DNA of 64,000 bases from CAVQJU01 sp963755195 (GCA_963755195.1 CAVWIZ010000001.1:1054001-1118000), one strand, 5' to 3'. Positions 37,459-46,536 are shown, counted from the first letter of the stretch. Notes: generated by a model from the letters alone, not told the origin. Made by a program: numbers and translations.

Positions 37459-38048
37459 CCCCCGCTGCCACGACGCTCGACGCCGTCGCCGATGTTGCTG
37501 ACGTTGGTGCCAGGGAAGACCAGGTCACGCTGGGCCTCTGGATCTTTCTCGGGACCGTGACGATGCTCTTCGCCGCGTTCACGAGCGCCTACATCGTCCG
37601 GCGCACCGGATCAGACTGGCGGCACGTGGCGCTGCCGTCGATCCTGTGGCTGAATTCACTGGTCCTGTTGCTGAGCAGCGCGGCTGTCGAGATCGCGAGC
37701 CGGCGCGGAGCTCGCGCAGCCTGGCGTTCGTCGGTCATCGCGATGCTGGCTGCCGTGAGCCTGGGCATCGCGTTTCTCGCCGGTCAGCTGATCGCCTGGC
37801 GGCAGATGGTGGCTGCCGGCATCTATCTGCCGACGAGCCCCCACAGCTCGTTCTTCTTCATGCTGACGGGCGCACACGCCGCGCATGTCGTCGCCGCCCT
37901 TGTCGTGCTGATGTGGGGCGCCGTCGTGACACTGGCAGGATCGACCGATCCCCGCGCCTGGACGGCGCGGATGTCGATCTGCCGGACGTTCTGGCACTAC
38001 CTCGGCGTCGTCTGGTTGTTTCTGTTTGCCTTGGTGTCGCGGTACTGA
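37455..38048 (+). CDS. coxC: cytochrome c oxidase subunit III (first copy)
   Basis: 197 residues, five helices. LGLWIFLGTVTMLFAAFTSAYIVRR, SPHSSFFFMLTGAHAAHVV and FWHYLGVVWLFLFALV are the CoxC/CyoC-family blocks. Starts in an ATGA overlap with coxA. Supports proton uptake and stability of the oxidase; no cofactor. Confidence 0.85.
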   Translation: MTPAATTLDAVADVADVGAREDQVTLGLWIFLGTVTMLFAAFTSAYIVRRTGSDWRHVALPSILWLNSLVLLLSSAAVEIASRRGARAAWRSSVIAMLAAVSLGIAFLAGQLIAWRQMVAAGIYLPTSPHSSFFFMLTGAHAAHVVAALVVLMWGAVVTLAGSTDPRAWTARMSICRTFWHYLGVVWLFLFALVSRY

Positions 38049-38060
38049 GGGCCTTGACCA

Positions 38061-38110
38061 GTCTCCGCTAAAGCTTCGGCGGTCCGCCGTAGCCTTGGCG
38101 AAGGCGGAAG
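38061..38110. repeat. dispersed palindromic element (CCGCCTTCGCCAAGGCTACGG type)
   Basis: On the minus strand it reads CTTCCGCCTTCGCC, AAGGCTACGGCGG, then ACCGCCGAAGCTTTAGCGG: nested TTCG/CGAA-rich inverted repeats. It sits in the short gap between the two subunit III genes. I recall similar elements scattered in environmental bacterial genomes; no mobility gene is nearby. Confidence 0.55.
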
Positions 38111-38125
38111 GCCTGCACGAATCCT

Positions 38126-38744
38126 ATGGCGCATTCTGACGCTCGCACAATCGATCGCTGGGCCGGCGGCGCCTGCCCGTTCGACGCCGGCTGGCGCAAG
38201 GTGATGATGTGGTGGTTCATCGTCACCGACGGCCTGCTGTTCGCGGGGTTTATCGCAAGTGTACGGCTACGCGAGGATTCTGGCGTTCCACTGGCCGCTG
38301 CAAGCCGAGGTCTTCAGCCTCAAGTACATCGCGGCGATGACGTTCGTCCTGATCACGAGCAGCGCGACGATGGCGAGCGCCGTGCAGGAGGCAAGAGAAG
38401 CCAGAGACGGCAGGCCGAGCGGCGCGGTGAAGTACGTGCTGCTGACGTTACTTGGCGGTCTGGTGTTTCTCGGCATGCAGGCGTACGAGTGGAGCCATCT
38501 GATCGGCGAGGGGGCGCGGCTCACGCACAACCCGTGGGGCGACGCGTCGTTCGGCGCCTACTTCTTTCTGCTCACCGGCTTTCACGGCACGCATGTGCTG
38601 ACCGGCGTCGTCATCCTGCTGACGACGGCCGTGCGCCTCGCCACGGGAAAGACGACGTCAGACGGCGTCGAGATGGCGGGTCTCTACTGGCACTTCGTCG
38701 ATCTCGTGTGGGTGTTTATCTTTACGCTGTTCTATCTGCTGTAG
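38126..38744 (+). CDS. cytochrome oxidase subunit III-like protein (second copy, one frameshift as assembled)
   Basis: About 205 residues after removing one extra base at about 38262 (AGTGTACGGC). WRKVMMWWFIVTDGLLFAGFIAS opens the first helix and reads on to YGYARILAFHWP after the shift; FLGMQAYEWSHLIGEG, FLLTGFHGTHVLTGVVIL and YWHFVDLVWVFIFTLFYLL are conserved subunit III motifs. More like CyoC/CtaE than the preceding copy. Two non-identical subunit III genes in one cluster suggest a heteromeric or split subunit III function. Confidence 0.85.
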
Positions 38745-38805
38745 GGCGGCCCTTTTGAAGAGCGGGCCGGCGCGGGCTTGAACGGCCGCGCCACGGGGGG
38801 AGTCA

Positions 38806-39096
38806 ATGCGTGGCTACTGGATGACCTGGAGCGTCCTGCTGGTGTTCACCGTGGTGATGCTCTGGGCCGACTCGGCGTCGTTTCCGCGCCTCGGCTTCGT
38901 CGTCTTCATGGTGGCGGCGATGTTGACGAAGGCGTCAATCATCGGGGCCAATTTCATGCACCTGCGGTCTGAGCGCGTGGGGCTGGTGCTGACGGTCGTG
39001 GTGGGACTGCTCGTGACCGGCGCGATCCTTTACGTGCTCATCGTGCCCGATGCGGCGCGCATCCACCAGATGATGACGACCTATGGCCCGCGTTAG
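38806..39096 (+). CDS. cytochrome c oxidase subunit IV-like protein
   Basis: 96 residues, three helices; TKASIIGANFMHLRSERVGLVLTVV is the prokaryotic subunit IV (COX4_pro) signature with its conserved F-M-H-L. Small accessory subunit of the inner-membrane oxidase. Its 3' end overlaps the next gene by 14 bases. Confidence 0.8.
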   Translation: MRGYWMTWSVLLVFTVVMLWADSASFPRLGFVVFMVAAMLTKASIIGANFMHLRSERVGLVLTVVVGLLVTGAILYVLIVPDAARIHQMMTTYGPR

Positions 39097-39325
39097 CGTC
39101 GCAGCCTGTCTCGCCATCGTCGTGCTGGTGTTGCTCTGGCCCGAGCCCGCCGCTGCGCAATGCGCGATGTGCCGCCGCGCGCTGGAATCGCCCGAAGGGC
39201 AACAGATGGTCGCGGCGTTCCGCAGTGGCATTCTCGTCCTGGTGGCCGCGCCGTTCGGTCTGGTTGGAGTGATTGCGACGCTTGTCGTCAGGATGCAGCG
39301 TCGCCGGCGCGACGGCGAGTCTTAG
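39083..39325 (+). CDS. small exported/membrane protein with CxxC motif
   Basis: 80 residues: signal or first helix (ACLAIVVLVLLWPEPAAA), then QCAMCRRALESPEGQQ with a CxxC directly at the predicted cleavage site, then a second helix (GILVLVAAPFGLVGVIATLVV) and a basic tail. The CxxC would face the periplasm. Overlap with the subunit IV gene ties it to the oxidase; a copper- or thiol-handling role in CuA assembly is a reasonable guess only. Confidence 0.65.
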   Translation: MARVSVAACLAIVVLVLLWPEPAAAQCAMCRRALESPEGQQMVAAFRSGILVLVAAPFGLVGVIATLVVRMQRRRRDGES

Positions 39326-39345
39326 GCGAAAGCGCTGAACCAGGT

Positions 39346-40642
39346 TCACCTGGCGTTCCTCACCGTTGCGAAGACCCGCTCGTACTTTCCGAGCACGACG
39401 TCCCACCGGTAATTCTGCCTCACGTAGTCGCGTCCGTTGCGGCCCATGGCGGCCCGCATGTGCTCGTCTCCGATCAGCAGCTTGAGACATTCGACAAACT
39501 CGTCGCGGTCGGCGTAGTACAGTCCGCCGTTGCTGCGAACGCAGTGCTCGACGAGCACCGCGCTTCTGGCGTTGGCGAGCACCGGCGTACCCACGGCGAG
39601 CGCTTCGAGCGCCAGGAGCGACAGGCTCTCATACGGCGACGGGCAGACGACGACCGTGGCCGCCTCGAGCGCCTGCAGCCGTTCGCGGTCGGACAACAGG
39701 CCGGCGAACCGGACGTACGGACTCTTCCGGCAGCGACATGAGCTTGACGCCCATCAGCGCCAGCGTGGCGTCGCCGCCGTCGCTGACGTAGGTGGCGAAG
39801 TAGTCGAGCAGCTCTTCGCAGCCCTTGCCGGGATCGATCCGTCCTCCGTACAGCGCGATGGGACCGTAGAGCCTGTGCCGTCGGCGAAAGACCGCGCCGC
39901 GCGCGAGCAGGTGAGAGGGAAAACCCTGCGCTGACGCTTCTTCGTCGGCTTCTTCGCTTGCCGCCGGCACGTCGTCATTGTCGCCGGAGGCCCCCGCGTC
40001 GTCGTCCGGCATTCGCGGGTACGGGTTGTGCTGCGGCAGGTCGACACCGACGCCTGTGACCTCTTCGAGCAACGGCCGCTCGCGAAACTCGTCCTGAACG
40101 AATCGCCGCTCGCTCTCGGTGAGGTAACAGAGGGCTGCGGGCTTGCTGAAGACGTCCTTGAAGATGCCGAGCCGGATGGCCGGCTCGTCGTGCGCGGTCG
40201 ACACGAGCACGCTCCGGCTGGGGACGACCTCGAGACCGAGCACGGTGGGCGCGTAGAGGTACGTGAAGAAAATCAGGACGTCGTACTGGTGCTGCTGGCG
40301 CTTCAGGTGCTCGATGAGCGCCGGGCACCACGGTCCTTGTTGCTTCAACCACTCGAGCTCATCCGCCCGGCTGTGCGGGTTGTTGTAGATCCATTCCGAG
40401 TACTTGTTGAACGCCTCGATGTCGCGTGTGTCGGCATTCGCGAACCGCCGCACGGTGACGCCGCGGATGCGATCCACGCCCTCGGCGTATTCGTTTTTCC
40501 AGGTGACGTAATCGCGCGCGCACGTCGTCAGCACCTCCACCTCGTGCTGCGTCGTCAGCCGCTCGGCGAGCAGCCGGCAGAGGTGTTCCGATCCGCCGAG
40601 CACCTCAGCGCCGTAACGTTGAACGATGAAGGCGAGTTTCAC
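39346..40642 (-). CDS. glycosyltransferase family 4-like (GT-A of four; one frameshift as assembled)
   Basis: About 431 residues from GTG 40642. The N-terminal half reads MKLAFIVQRYGAEVLGGSEHLCRLLAERL and VEVLTTCARDYVTWKNEYAEG; the donor half contains YGGRIDPGKGCEELLDYF and, after an extra base near 39718 (GAGTCCGTAC on the coding strand), RFAGLLSDRERL and CPSPYESLSLLALEALAVGTPVLANA, the GT4 E-x7-E nucleotide-sugar motif. Closely similar to the protein at 42887-44182. The GTG overlaps the upstream gene's stop by 4 bases (GTGA). Confidence 0.85.
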
Positions 40643-41703
40643 GACAGTTGATGGATGATCGACGTGAGCTCACGCGAGATGCGCGCGTCACCGAAGTCCG
40701 CCAGCCGCCGGCGCTGGCCTGAGATGACCGAGGCCCTCAGGTCGTCGTTGAACGCCAACTCACCGAGCAGCTCGGCCGCAAATTCGAGATCCTTCGGCGC
40801 GAACTGGACGCCGGCGCCGCCCAGCGTGTCGGGGACTGCGGCGGCCGCGTAGGCCAGCACGGGGACGTCGGCGGCCATGGCTTCGACCAGCGGCACGCAG
40901 AACCCCTCGTGCTCGCTGAGCGAGGTATAGACCGCGGCGTGCTGGTAGTACACCGCGAGCTCCTCGTCAGGGACCGGACCGGTGAAGATGAACCGATCGT
41001 TCAATAACCGGTACTGCGACATCAGCGCGCGAATCATCGCATAGTACCGCGGCACGACGTCGAATCGCCCGATGAAGATGAACCGGTAGTAGGCGTCGAC
41101 GTAGCGCTTGTAGTGCTCGGCCAGGCGGATGTGATCCTCGATCTTCTTGTTCGGCGCGATCCTCCCGACGAACAGGAAATTGACCAGCCCGTCGTCCAGG
41201 ATCTCTTCGAGTGCCGGCCGGTCAACGCGCTTGACCACGCGACCCGTGTCCACGGCGATCGGAAAGACGCCGGTCGGCGAGAACCCCAGCGACTCGAGCT
41301 CCCGGCGGTTGTACTCCGAGTCGCCAAGCGCCAGATCCGCCCGCCCGGCCAGGGTCGCCAGCTCCCGCCGGCCAAGCGCGGCGAGGCGGAAGAGCCCCGA
41401 GTCGTAGGGGGCGAAGAAGTGCGCTGGCGTCACGTTGTGGTACTGGAGAATGCGGCCTGAAGGGAGCGATCCGAACGCCGCGGTCATTGCCGAAGGCAGG
41501 GCGTAGTGGAAGATGGTCAGGTCGCCGCGCCTCGCCTCGGGATCCTCGAATGGCCGCACATCGTCGGTGAGGTCGTCGTCGATGGACAGGGCGTAAAGGT
41601 CGGATGTGTGGCCGAGCTGCCGGAGCAAATCGCGCACACGCCTGGCGCTGTCGCCGATGGCGTCGCCCGCATGGGCCGCCGGCACCCATTGATTGACGAT
41701 CAC
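40639..41703 (-). CDS. glycosyltransferase family 4-like (GT-B of four)
   Basis: 354 residues, GTG 41703. MIVNQWVPAAHAGDAIGDSARRVRDLLRQLG, FHYALPSAMTAAFGSLP, LQYHNVTPAHFFAPYD, NFLFVGRIAPNKKIEDHI and SEHEGFCVPLVEAMAADVPVLAY give a GT-B fold with the E-x7-E motif (EGFCVPLVE). Paralogous to the next gene upstream. Start and stop overlap both neighbours by 4 bases. Confidence 0.85.
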   Translation of the reverse strand: MIVNQWVPAAHAGDAIGDSARRVRDLLRQLGHTSDLYALSIDDDLTDDVRPFEDPEARRGDLTIFHYALPSAMTAAFGSLPSGRILQYHNVTPAHFFAPYDSGLFRLAALGRRELATLAGRADLALGDSEYNRRELESLGFSPTGVFPIAVDTGRVVKRVDRPALEEILDDGLVNFLFVGRIAPNKKIEDHIRLAEHYKRYVDAYYRFIFIGRFDVVPRYYAMIRALMSQYRLLNDRFIFTGPVPDEELAVYYQHAAVYTSLSEHEGFCVPLVEAMAADVPVLAYAAAAVPDTLGGAGVQFAPKDLEFAAELLGELAFNDDLRASVISGQRRRLADFGDARISRELTSIIHQLS

Positions 41704-42890
41704 GGCGCCTCCGGCAGGGCCTTGTAGATTGACGGCCGGTACAGGCGCAGTTCCTCGAGCGCCTGAGCCGCGTCGAACTGGTGCCAGAAGTCGAAGGTCA
41801 CGCGAGCCGCGGGCGCCCGCGGCGCCGAGAGGATCCGTTCCACGAACCCGAGCAGTGTCCCGCCGAAATCCTTCGCCCGCAGCCGATCGACGGCCGCCAG
41901 TTGGCCGTCGATAATCGTCTCCTGCAGCCAGACGTTCGAGACGATGGCGTCGATGAGCGCCGCCACGTGCATCGGATCCTTCTCCAGGAAAAGCACGCCG
42001 GCGCCGTCCATTGTCGCCGGCACGGCTGTGGCCGCGAATGCGAGGACCGGCACCTGCATGTAGAACGCCTCGACGAGCGGCACGCAGAATCCTTCGTGCT
42101 CGCTGGCGCACAGGAAAAGGTCGGCGGCTTCGTAGAATGCGACAAGCTCTTCGTCCGACACGTGGCCGACGAAATGGACGTGCGTCAGCCCGAGCACGGC
42201 AACCAGCTGATGGAGCGATGCCAGATAGCGCTCGAAGCCGCTCATGGCCCCCACGATCAGGAGGCGGGAGCGCGGATTGAACATCGCCTGATAGGCGTGA
42301 AAGAAACGGATCACGTCCTCGATCTTCTTGTTCGCGATCACGCGGCCCACGAAGACGATGTTCGTCCAGTCGTCGTCGAACTGACTGGCCAGCAGCCAAT
42401 TCGGCGTCCGATCGAGGTGGGAGAAGTCCGGCACCACGGGCAGGACCGCGGTGCGTGGAAATCCCAGCGTCTCGAGATCCTGACGGTTGAACTCGGAGTC
42501 GCCCATCGCGAGATCACAGCGCTCGACGTAGGCGCGGAGCTCGCGGCGGCCGCGAAAACACTGCCGCGCGAGGGTCCGGTGGACCCCGACGAAATACTCG
42601 GGCGGTGTGATGTTGTGATAGATGAGCGCCATCCGATCGGGCAGGGCAAACGCCGTTCGCGAGGCTCTCGAACCGAGAGAGAAGTGATGGAGCAGCAGGT
42701 GGTCGGCGTGGCTGTGATCGACGAGCTCGCGATAGTCGCGCGTCAGCGGTTCAAGTCGCGGATCCGCCGTTTCGACGAAGATCTCAGACTCGTAGCCGGC
42801 CGCGCGCAGGACCCGCTGAATGCCGAGCACTTCGTGGCCGATGGCGTCGCCGTACCCGAGTGTGGCGAGCACCTGATGGATGCGGATCAC
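41700..42890 (-). CDS. glycosyltransferase family 4-like (GT-C of four)
   Basis: 396 residues, GTG 42890. MIRIHQVLATLGYGDAIGHEVLGIQRVLRAAG, LLLHHFSLGSRASR, LIYHNITPPEYFVGVH, NIVFVGRVIANKKIEDVIRFFHAY and SEHEGFCVPLVEAFYMQVPVLAFAA match GT-B almost block for block, with an extra 40-residue tail ending YRPSIYKALPEAP. Probably builds a neighbouring linkage of the same glycan. Coupled to both neighbours through GTGA overlaps. Confidence 0.85.
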   Translation of the reverse strand: MIRIHQVLATLGYGDAIGHEVLGIQRVLRAAGYESEIFVETADPRLEPLTRDYRELVDHSHADHLLLHHFSLGSRASRTAFALPDRMALIYHNITPPEYFVGVHRTLARQCFRGRRELRAYVERCDLAMGDSEFNRQDLETLGFPRTAVLPVVPDFSHLDRTPNWLLASQFDDDWTNIVFVGRVIANKKIEDVIRFFHAYQAMFNPRSRLLIVGAMSGFERYLASLHQLVAVLGLTHVHFVGHVSDEELVAFYEAADLFLCASEHEGFCVPLVEAFYMQVPVLAFAATAVPATMDGAGVLFLEKDPMHVAALIDAIVSNVWLQETIIDGQLAAVDRLRAKDFGGTLLGFVERILSAPRAPAARVTFDFWHQFDAAQALEELRLYRPSIYKALPEAP

Positions 42891-44182
42891 GCGCGTCTCC
42901 GGTCCTCGTCGGACGCGTCGGGCAATTGAGCGAGCACCTCTTCGGCCGGCGCCAGGTCGTCGCGGCGTCTGTCATTCCGGCTGGGAAGGGCCTCCATGGC
43001 GTGCCGCGCCGGCGTCTTGGTGAGTTGAGCGAGCATGTCGAGGTACTTCCTCTCGATCACCCGCCAGTCGTAATTGTTCTGGAAGTACTGCCGGCCGTTC
43101 CGGCCGAGCGAACCACTCAGCCAGCGGTTGTGCTCGATTGCGTGCAGGGTTTCGGCGAATTCCGCGTACCGATCGTAGTACAGCCCCGCGTTGCTGCGAA
43201 TGCACTGGCCCTTGAGGACTTCGCATCTGCCGTTGGCGAGCACCGGCTTGCCGAGCGCCCAGGCTTCGAGCGCGACCATCGACAGGCTCTCGAAATACGA
43301 CGGCATCATCAGCAGATCGGCTGCGGCCATCGCGTCGAACTTGTCGGTATCGTCGAGGAAACCGAGGTGACGGATTCGCGGATGATCCGGAATGGGCAAG
43401 AGCGTGGTGCCGACGAGCACCAACGACAGGCGGCCGGTCGGTTCTTTCACATACCGTTCAAAGAACTCGAACAACTCCTTGCAGCCTTTGTTCTGATCGA
43501 TCCGGCCGACGTAGATCGCGAACGGGCCGCGCACATGGTATTTCTGACGAAAACGGCCCGCCTGCGGATTCTGCGGGACATCCGATCCCACGCCGACAAC
43601 GACGCCGGGGACCTGCTGGTTGCCGGACACGGCGTGAATCATCGCGCGCTCTTCGTGCGAGTTGTACATCAGGGCCCGGACTCCGCGGAACACGGCCTGA
43701 AACGCGTGGACACCGATCGCGGCGTCGCGCTCCGCGGTCGGCACCAGGATCGCGCGTGACGGCACGGCGCGCGCGCCGTGGTAGGCATGATAGTAGCGGT
43801 AGCTGAAAAAGATGCAGTAGTCGTAGGTGTCGCCGCGCTTCTGCAGATGATCGACGAGCGCCGGGCTGGTCGGGCCTTCGGCGTCGATCCAGTCGAGTTC
43901 GTCGGCGAGCGAGTGCCGCTCGCGAAAGATTCGATCCGACAGCCGGCCGAAGACGCGCGGATCGCGCTCGTGCTTCACGCGAAAGCGCCGGACCGAGACG
44001 CCGTTTGTCGTTTCAACGCCGGCCGGCAGTTCATTCCGCCAGGTGACGTAGTCGGTCGCGCAGGTGGTCAACACCTCGACGTCCGCGTGGCGGGCCAGGT
44101 GCTCGGCGATGTAGCGTGCGTGCAGCTCGGCCCCGCCGTTAATCGCCTGGCCGTAGCGCTGAACAACGACCGCGAGCTTCAC
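42887..44182 (-). CDS. glycosyltransferase family 4-like (GT-D of four)
   Basis: 431 residues, GTG 44182. MKLAVVVQRYGQAINGGAELHARYIAEHL, VEVLTTCATDYVTWRNELPAG, AIYVGRIDQNKGCKELFEFF and PSYFESLSMVALEAWALGKPVLANG parallel the 39346 gene, including GRNGRQYFQNNYDW near the end versus GRNGRDYVRQNYRW there. The C-terminal 40 residues are acidic/basic and variable. Together the four genes read D, C, B, A in transcription order, with D and A one pair and C and B another. Confidence 0.87.
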   Translation of the reverse strand: MKLAVVVQRYGQAINGGAELHARYIAEHLARHADVEVLTTCATDYVTWRNELPAGVETTNGVSVRRFRVKHERDPRVFGRLSDRIFRERHSLADELDWIDAEGPTSPALVDHLQKRGDTYDYCIFFSYRYYHAYHGARAVPSRAILVPTAERDAAIGVHAFQAVFRGVRALMYNSHEERAMIHAVSGNQQVPGVVVGVGSDVPQNPQAGRFRQKYHVRGPFAIYVGRIDQNKGCKELFEFFERYVKEPTGRLSLVLVGTTLLPIPDHPRIRHLGFLDDTDKFDAMAAADLLMMPSYFESLSMVALEAWALGKPVLANGRCEVLKGQCIRSNAGLYYDRYAEFAETLHAIEHNRWLSGSLGRNGRQYFQNNYDWRVIERKYLDMLAQLTKTPARHAMEALPSRNDRRRDDLAPAEEVLAQLPDASDEDRRRA

Positions 44183-45198
44183 TGCGTGTCGGGGTCGTCG
44201 CCGGCAGACCCTGAGCCTGGAGCCGGACGTGGCTCGCCCCGATACGGCGCCGGGGCGACCGATCGCTCCGTGGCATCGCCCGCGGGCCCTTCGTCATGTA
44301 GCGGCACAGATGAGGCAGTCGATGTTTCGGACTGGTCCGATATCGCCGACGGCCCCGAACCCGAGGCGGCGGGCGGTGGTCCCGATGCTCCCATCGTCAT
44401 GGCGGCTGGAGCGCCGCCGCGACGCCCGCGGCGCCGCCGCCGGCGGCGACTGCGCTGTCCTGGACCTTCGGGCGCCGCGGCAGCCTGACCGCCCGGAGGC
44501 GTCGTCGGCTCCGGCCTCGGAAGCACTTCAGCGGGGCGGGCCTCGACGAATTCCGGACGCCCGGCGCCGGGAGATGGCATCCGGCCGCCGCGATCCTGAG
44601 GAACCTGGGCCTGGGTGCGCTCAACGGCCGGCCTGTAGACGACCGCGCTTTCCAGCGCACGCGCGCGCCGCTCGTTGAACTCGAGTCGGCTCGCGAGTGA
44701 TTCGATGCGCATCTTGAGGCTCTTGACCTCGATGCCCATCCGCGTCGTTTCGAGGACGAGGTTGTGCATCACCTCGAAGATCAACTGGTTGCGCGCCACC
44801 TGCTGCGCCTCGGCCGCGGCCGCAATCGTGTTGAGTTGCGACTGAATGTGCAGGGCCTGAATCAATGGACCCGGGTTGAAGAAGAGCTTCAGGATCGGTC
44901 GCAACAACCGCCGCATCCAGCGAATTGGCGCCCGGTGCGTCTCGAACAATGTCGAGTCGTCGAAGAAGTAGTTCGGCCGAACCGGCGGGTCGATCGCCGG
45001 CCGCATGCGGCGGAATTCTTCGAGCATGTCGGACCGCACGCCCCGCGGATCCAGGAATTTCTCCAGCTTGACGGCCGCCAGATCGCGAATCTGCTGTTCG
45101 GTGTAGTCGACGCCGCGCTTCTCGCGGATTCGCGAACGAATCTGCTCCATGACCTGCTCGACGTTGATCGAATCGGATCGGATGTTGAAATCGGCCAT
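44179..45198 (-). CDS. hypothetical protein with Arg-tract, coupled to glycosyltransferase operon
   Basis: 339 residues. MADFNIRSDSINVEQVMEQIRSRIREKRGVDYTEQQIRDLAAVKLEKFLDP is a helical N-terminal domain; ALHIQSQLNTIAAAAEAQQVARNQLIFEVMHNLVLETTRMGIEVKSLKMRI, residues about 110-160, should form a coiled coil. The last half is disordered, Pro/Gly-rich, with a run of eight arginines (SRRRRRRRRGRRGG). Similar N-terminal regions precede methyltransferases or glycosyltransferases in polysaccharide operons, so it may scaffold them. The stop overlaps the GT-D start (GTGA). Confidence 0.55.
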   Translation of the reverse strand: MADFNIRSDSINVEQVMEQIRSRIREKRGVDYTEQQIRDLAAVKLEKFLDPRGVRSDMLEEFRRMRPAIDPPVRPNYFFDDSTLFETHRAPIRWMRRLLRPILKLFFNPGPLIQALHIQSQLNTIAAAAEAQQVARNQLIFEVMHNLVLETTRMGIEVKSLKMRIESLASRLEFNERRARALESAVVYRPAVERTQAQVPQDRGGRMPSPGAGRPEFVEARPAEVLPRPEPTTPPGGQAAAAPEGPGQRSRRRRRRRGRRGGAPAAMTMGASGPPPAASGSGPSAISDQSETSTASSVPLHDEGPAGDATERSVAPAPYRGEPRPAPGSGSAGDDPDTQ

Positions 45199-45226
45199 AA
45201 CGTTATGGCGGCGCCACGCGCCCGCC

Positions 45227-46165
45227 CTAGCTATTGATAATGACAGCCACCGCCAGCGCCCAAACCGCGACACATGCCAGGAGCGGGCGATCTGTCAGCA
45301 GCAGATCCGCGGGGCTGCCGCCGCCTTCGCGGCGATGAACCAGATAGAGGTACCGGAAGATCCCGTAAATCGGAAACGGAATCGTGAGTTCGAGCCACGA
45401 CGTCCCGAACTTCCCCTGCGTCTCGGGACTGATGGTGTAGAAGATGTACGCGACCAGCGTCGAGGCCGCGGCCACGCCAATCATCTGATCGAGCAGGTAG
45501 GCGCTGTACTCGCCCAGAATCGGCCGGTGCCCCGCGGCGCCGTCCGCCAACAGCACCAGCTCGTGCCGCCGTTTCGCCAGTGAGATAAAGAGCGCCAGCA
45601 GGATCGTACACACGAGCAGCCAGTGGCTGATCTCGACGTTGATCGCCAACGCCCCGGCGACGGCACGCAGCACGAACCCGATAGCGATCGTGAGTACGTC
45701 GATGATGACGATGTGCTTGAGCAGCCCCGAGTAGAGCGTGAGCAGCCCGAGATAGGCCGCCGACACGAGACCGAACCGCCAGCCGAGGAGGAACGCGCCT
45801 GCCAGGCCGCCGCCGATCAGCACGATCGCGGAGCCAACCGCGGCGCCCAGCGGCAGCGCGCCCGACGCAATCGGCCGCCGCTTTTTCAGCGGATGGCGTC
45901 CATCGCTCTCGCGATCGACGATGTCGTTGATGAGATACATCGCGCCGGACAGCGCGCAAAAAATGACGAACCCTCCGGTGGCCGCGGCAACGGCGGCCGG
46001 GTCAGACAGTAGCTGGCCGAAGAGCAACGCGGCGAAGACGGCCAGGTTCTTCGTCCACTGGGCGGGTCGCAGCGAAATGAGGAGACTCACGGCGAGGGAA
46101 CGCCCCGGCACGGCGCTGCCTCGAGTACCGGAGACCGCCATGGGTGAGGAAGTAGTGCGCGCCAT
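45227..46165 (-). CDS. UbiA-family prenyltransferase, decaprenyl-phosphate phosphoribosyltransferase-like
   Basis: 312 residues, eight or nine helices. The first Asp-rich motif is NDIVDRESD (residues 80-88) followed by GRHPLKKRRPIASG, which is the form found in decaprenylphosphoryl-5-phosphoribose synthases; the second conserved loop is ISLAKRRHELVLL with YLLDQMIGVAAAST after it. Such enzymes move phosphoribose onto polyprenyl phosphate, making an arabinose or ribose donor for envelope glycans. Position at the head of the glycosyltransferase operon fits a donor-supply role. Other UbiA substrates are not excluded. Confidence 0.8.
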   Translation of the reverse strand: MARTTSSPMAVSGTRGSAVPGRSLAVSLLISLRPAQWTKNLAVFAALLFGQLLSDPAAVAAATGGFVIFCALSGAMYLINDIVDRESDGRHPLKKRRPIASGALPLGAAVGSAIVLIGGGLAGAFLLGWRFGLVSAAYLGLLTLYSGLLKHIVIIDVLTIAIGFVLRAVAGALAINVEISHWLLVCTILLALFISLAKRRHELVLLADGAAGHRPILGEYSAYLLDQMIGVAAASTLVAYIFYTISPETQGKFGTSWLELTIPFPIYGIFRYLYLVHRREGGGSPADLLLTDRPLLACVAVWALAVAVIINS

Positions 46166-46182
46166 CTAGCGCGGTGAAAGGC

Positions 46183-46536
46183 CTACACCTTGGCCGATGC
46201 CGAAAAGCTTTTGATCGCGTCGCCTTCGACCTCGAACGTTTCGAACACGGTCAGGAGCTTCGTGATCGCCAGCAGATCGGTGATGCGCTTGGTCAGGTTG
46301 AGCAGTTTCAGGCTGCCACCCTGACGGCTGACCGTCGTGTAGGTCCGGACGATTTCGCCAAGCCCCGCGCTGTCGACGTACGGGACGTCGGCGAGGTTCA
46401 GCACGATCTTCTTGTGGCCCTGGTTGACCAGGCTGTTGACCTTGTCTTTGAGCAGTTCGTCCCCCTGGCCCAGCGTGACCTTGCCTTTCAAGTCGAGGAC
46501 TACCACGTCGCCAACCATACGTTCGTCGATCTGCAT
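46183..46536 (-). CDS. STAS-domain anti-sigma factor antagonist
   Basis: 117 residues, one STAS domain: VVVLDLKGKVTLGQGDELLKDKV, IVLNLADVPYVDSAGLGEIVRTY with the phosphorylatable Ser56, and LKLLNLTKRITDLLAITKLLTVF. RsbV/SpoIIAA-like partner switching with a kinase RsbW/RsbT type protein, not present here. 17 bases upstream of the prenyltransferase, so possibly cotranscribed with the glycan genes. Confidence 0.88.
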   Translation of the reverse strand: MQIDERMVGDVVVLDLKGKVTLGQGDELLKDKVNSLVNQGHKKIVLNLADVPYVDSAGLGEIVRTYTTVSRQGGSLKLLNLTKRITDLLAITKLLTVFETFEVEGDAIKSFSASAKV

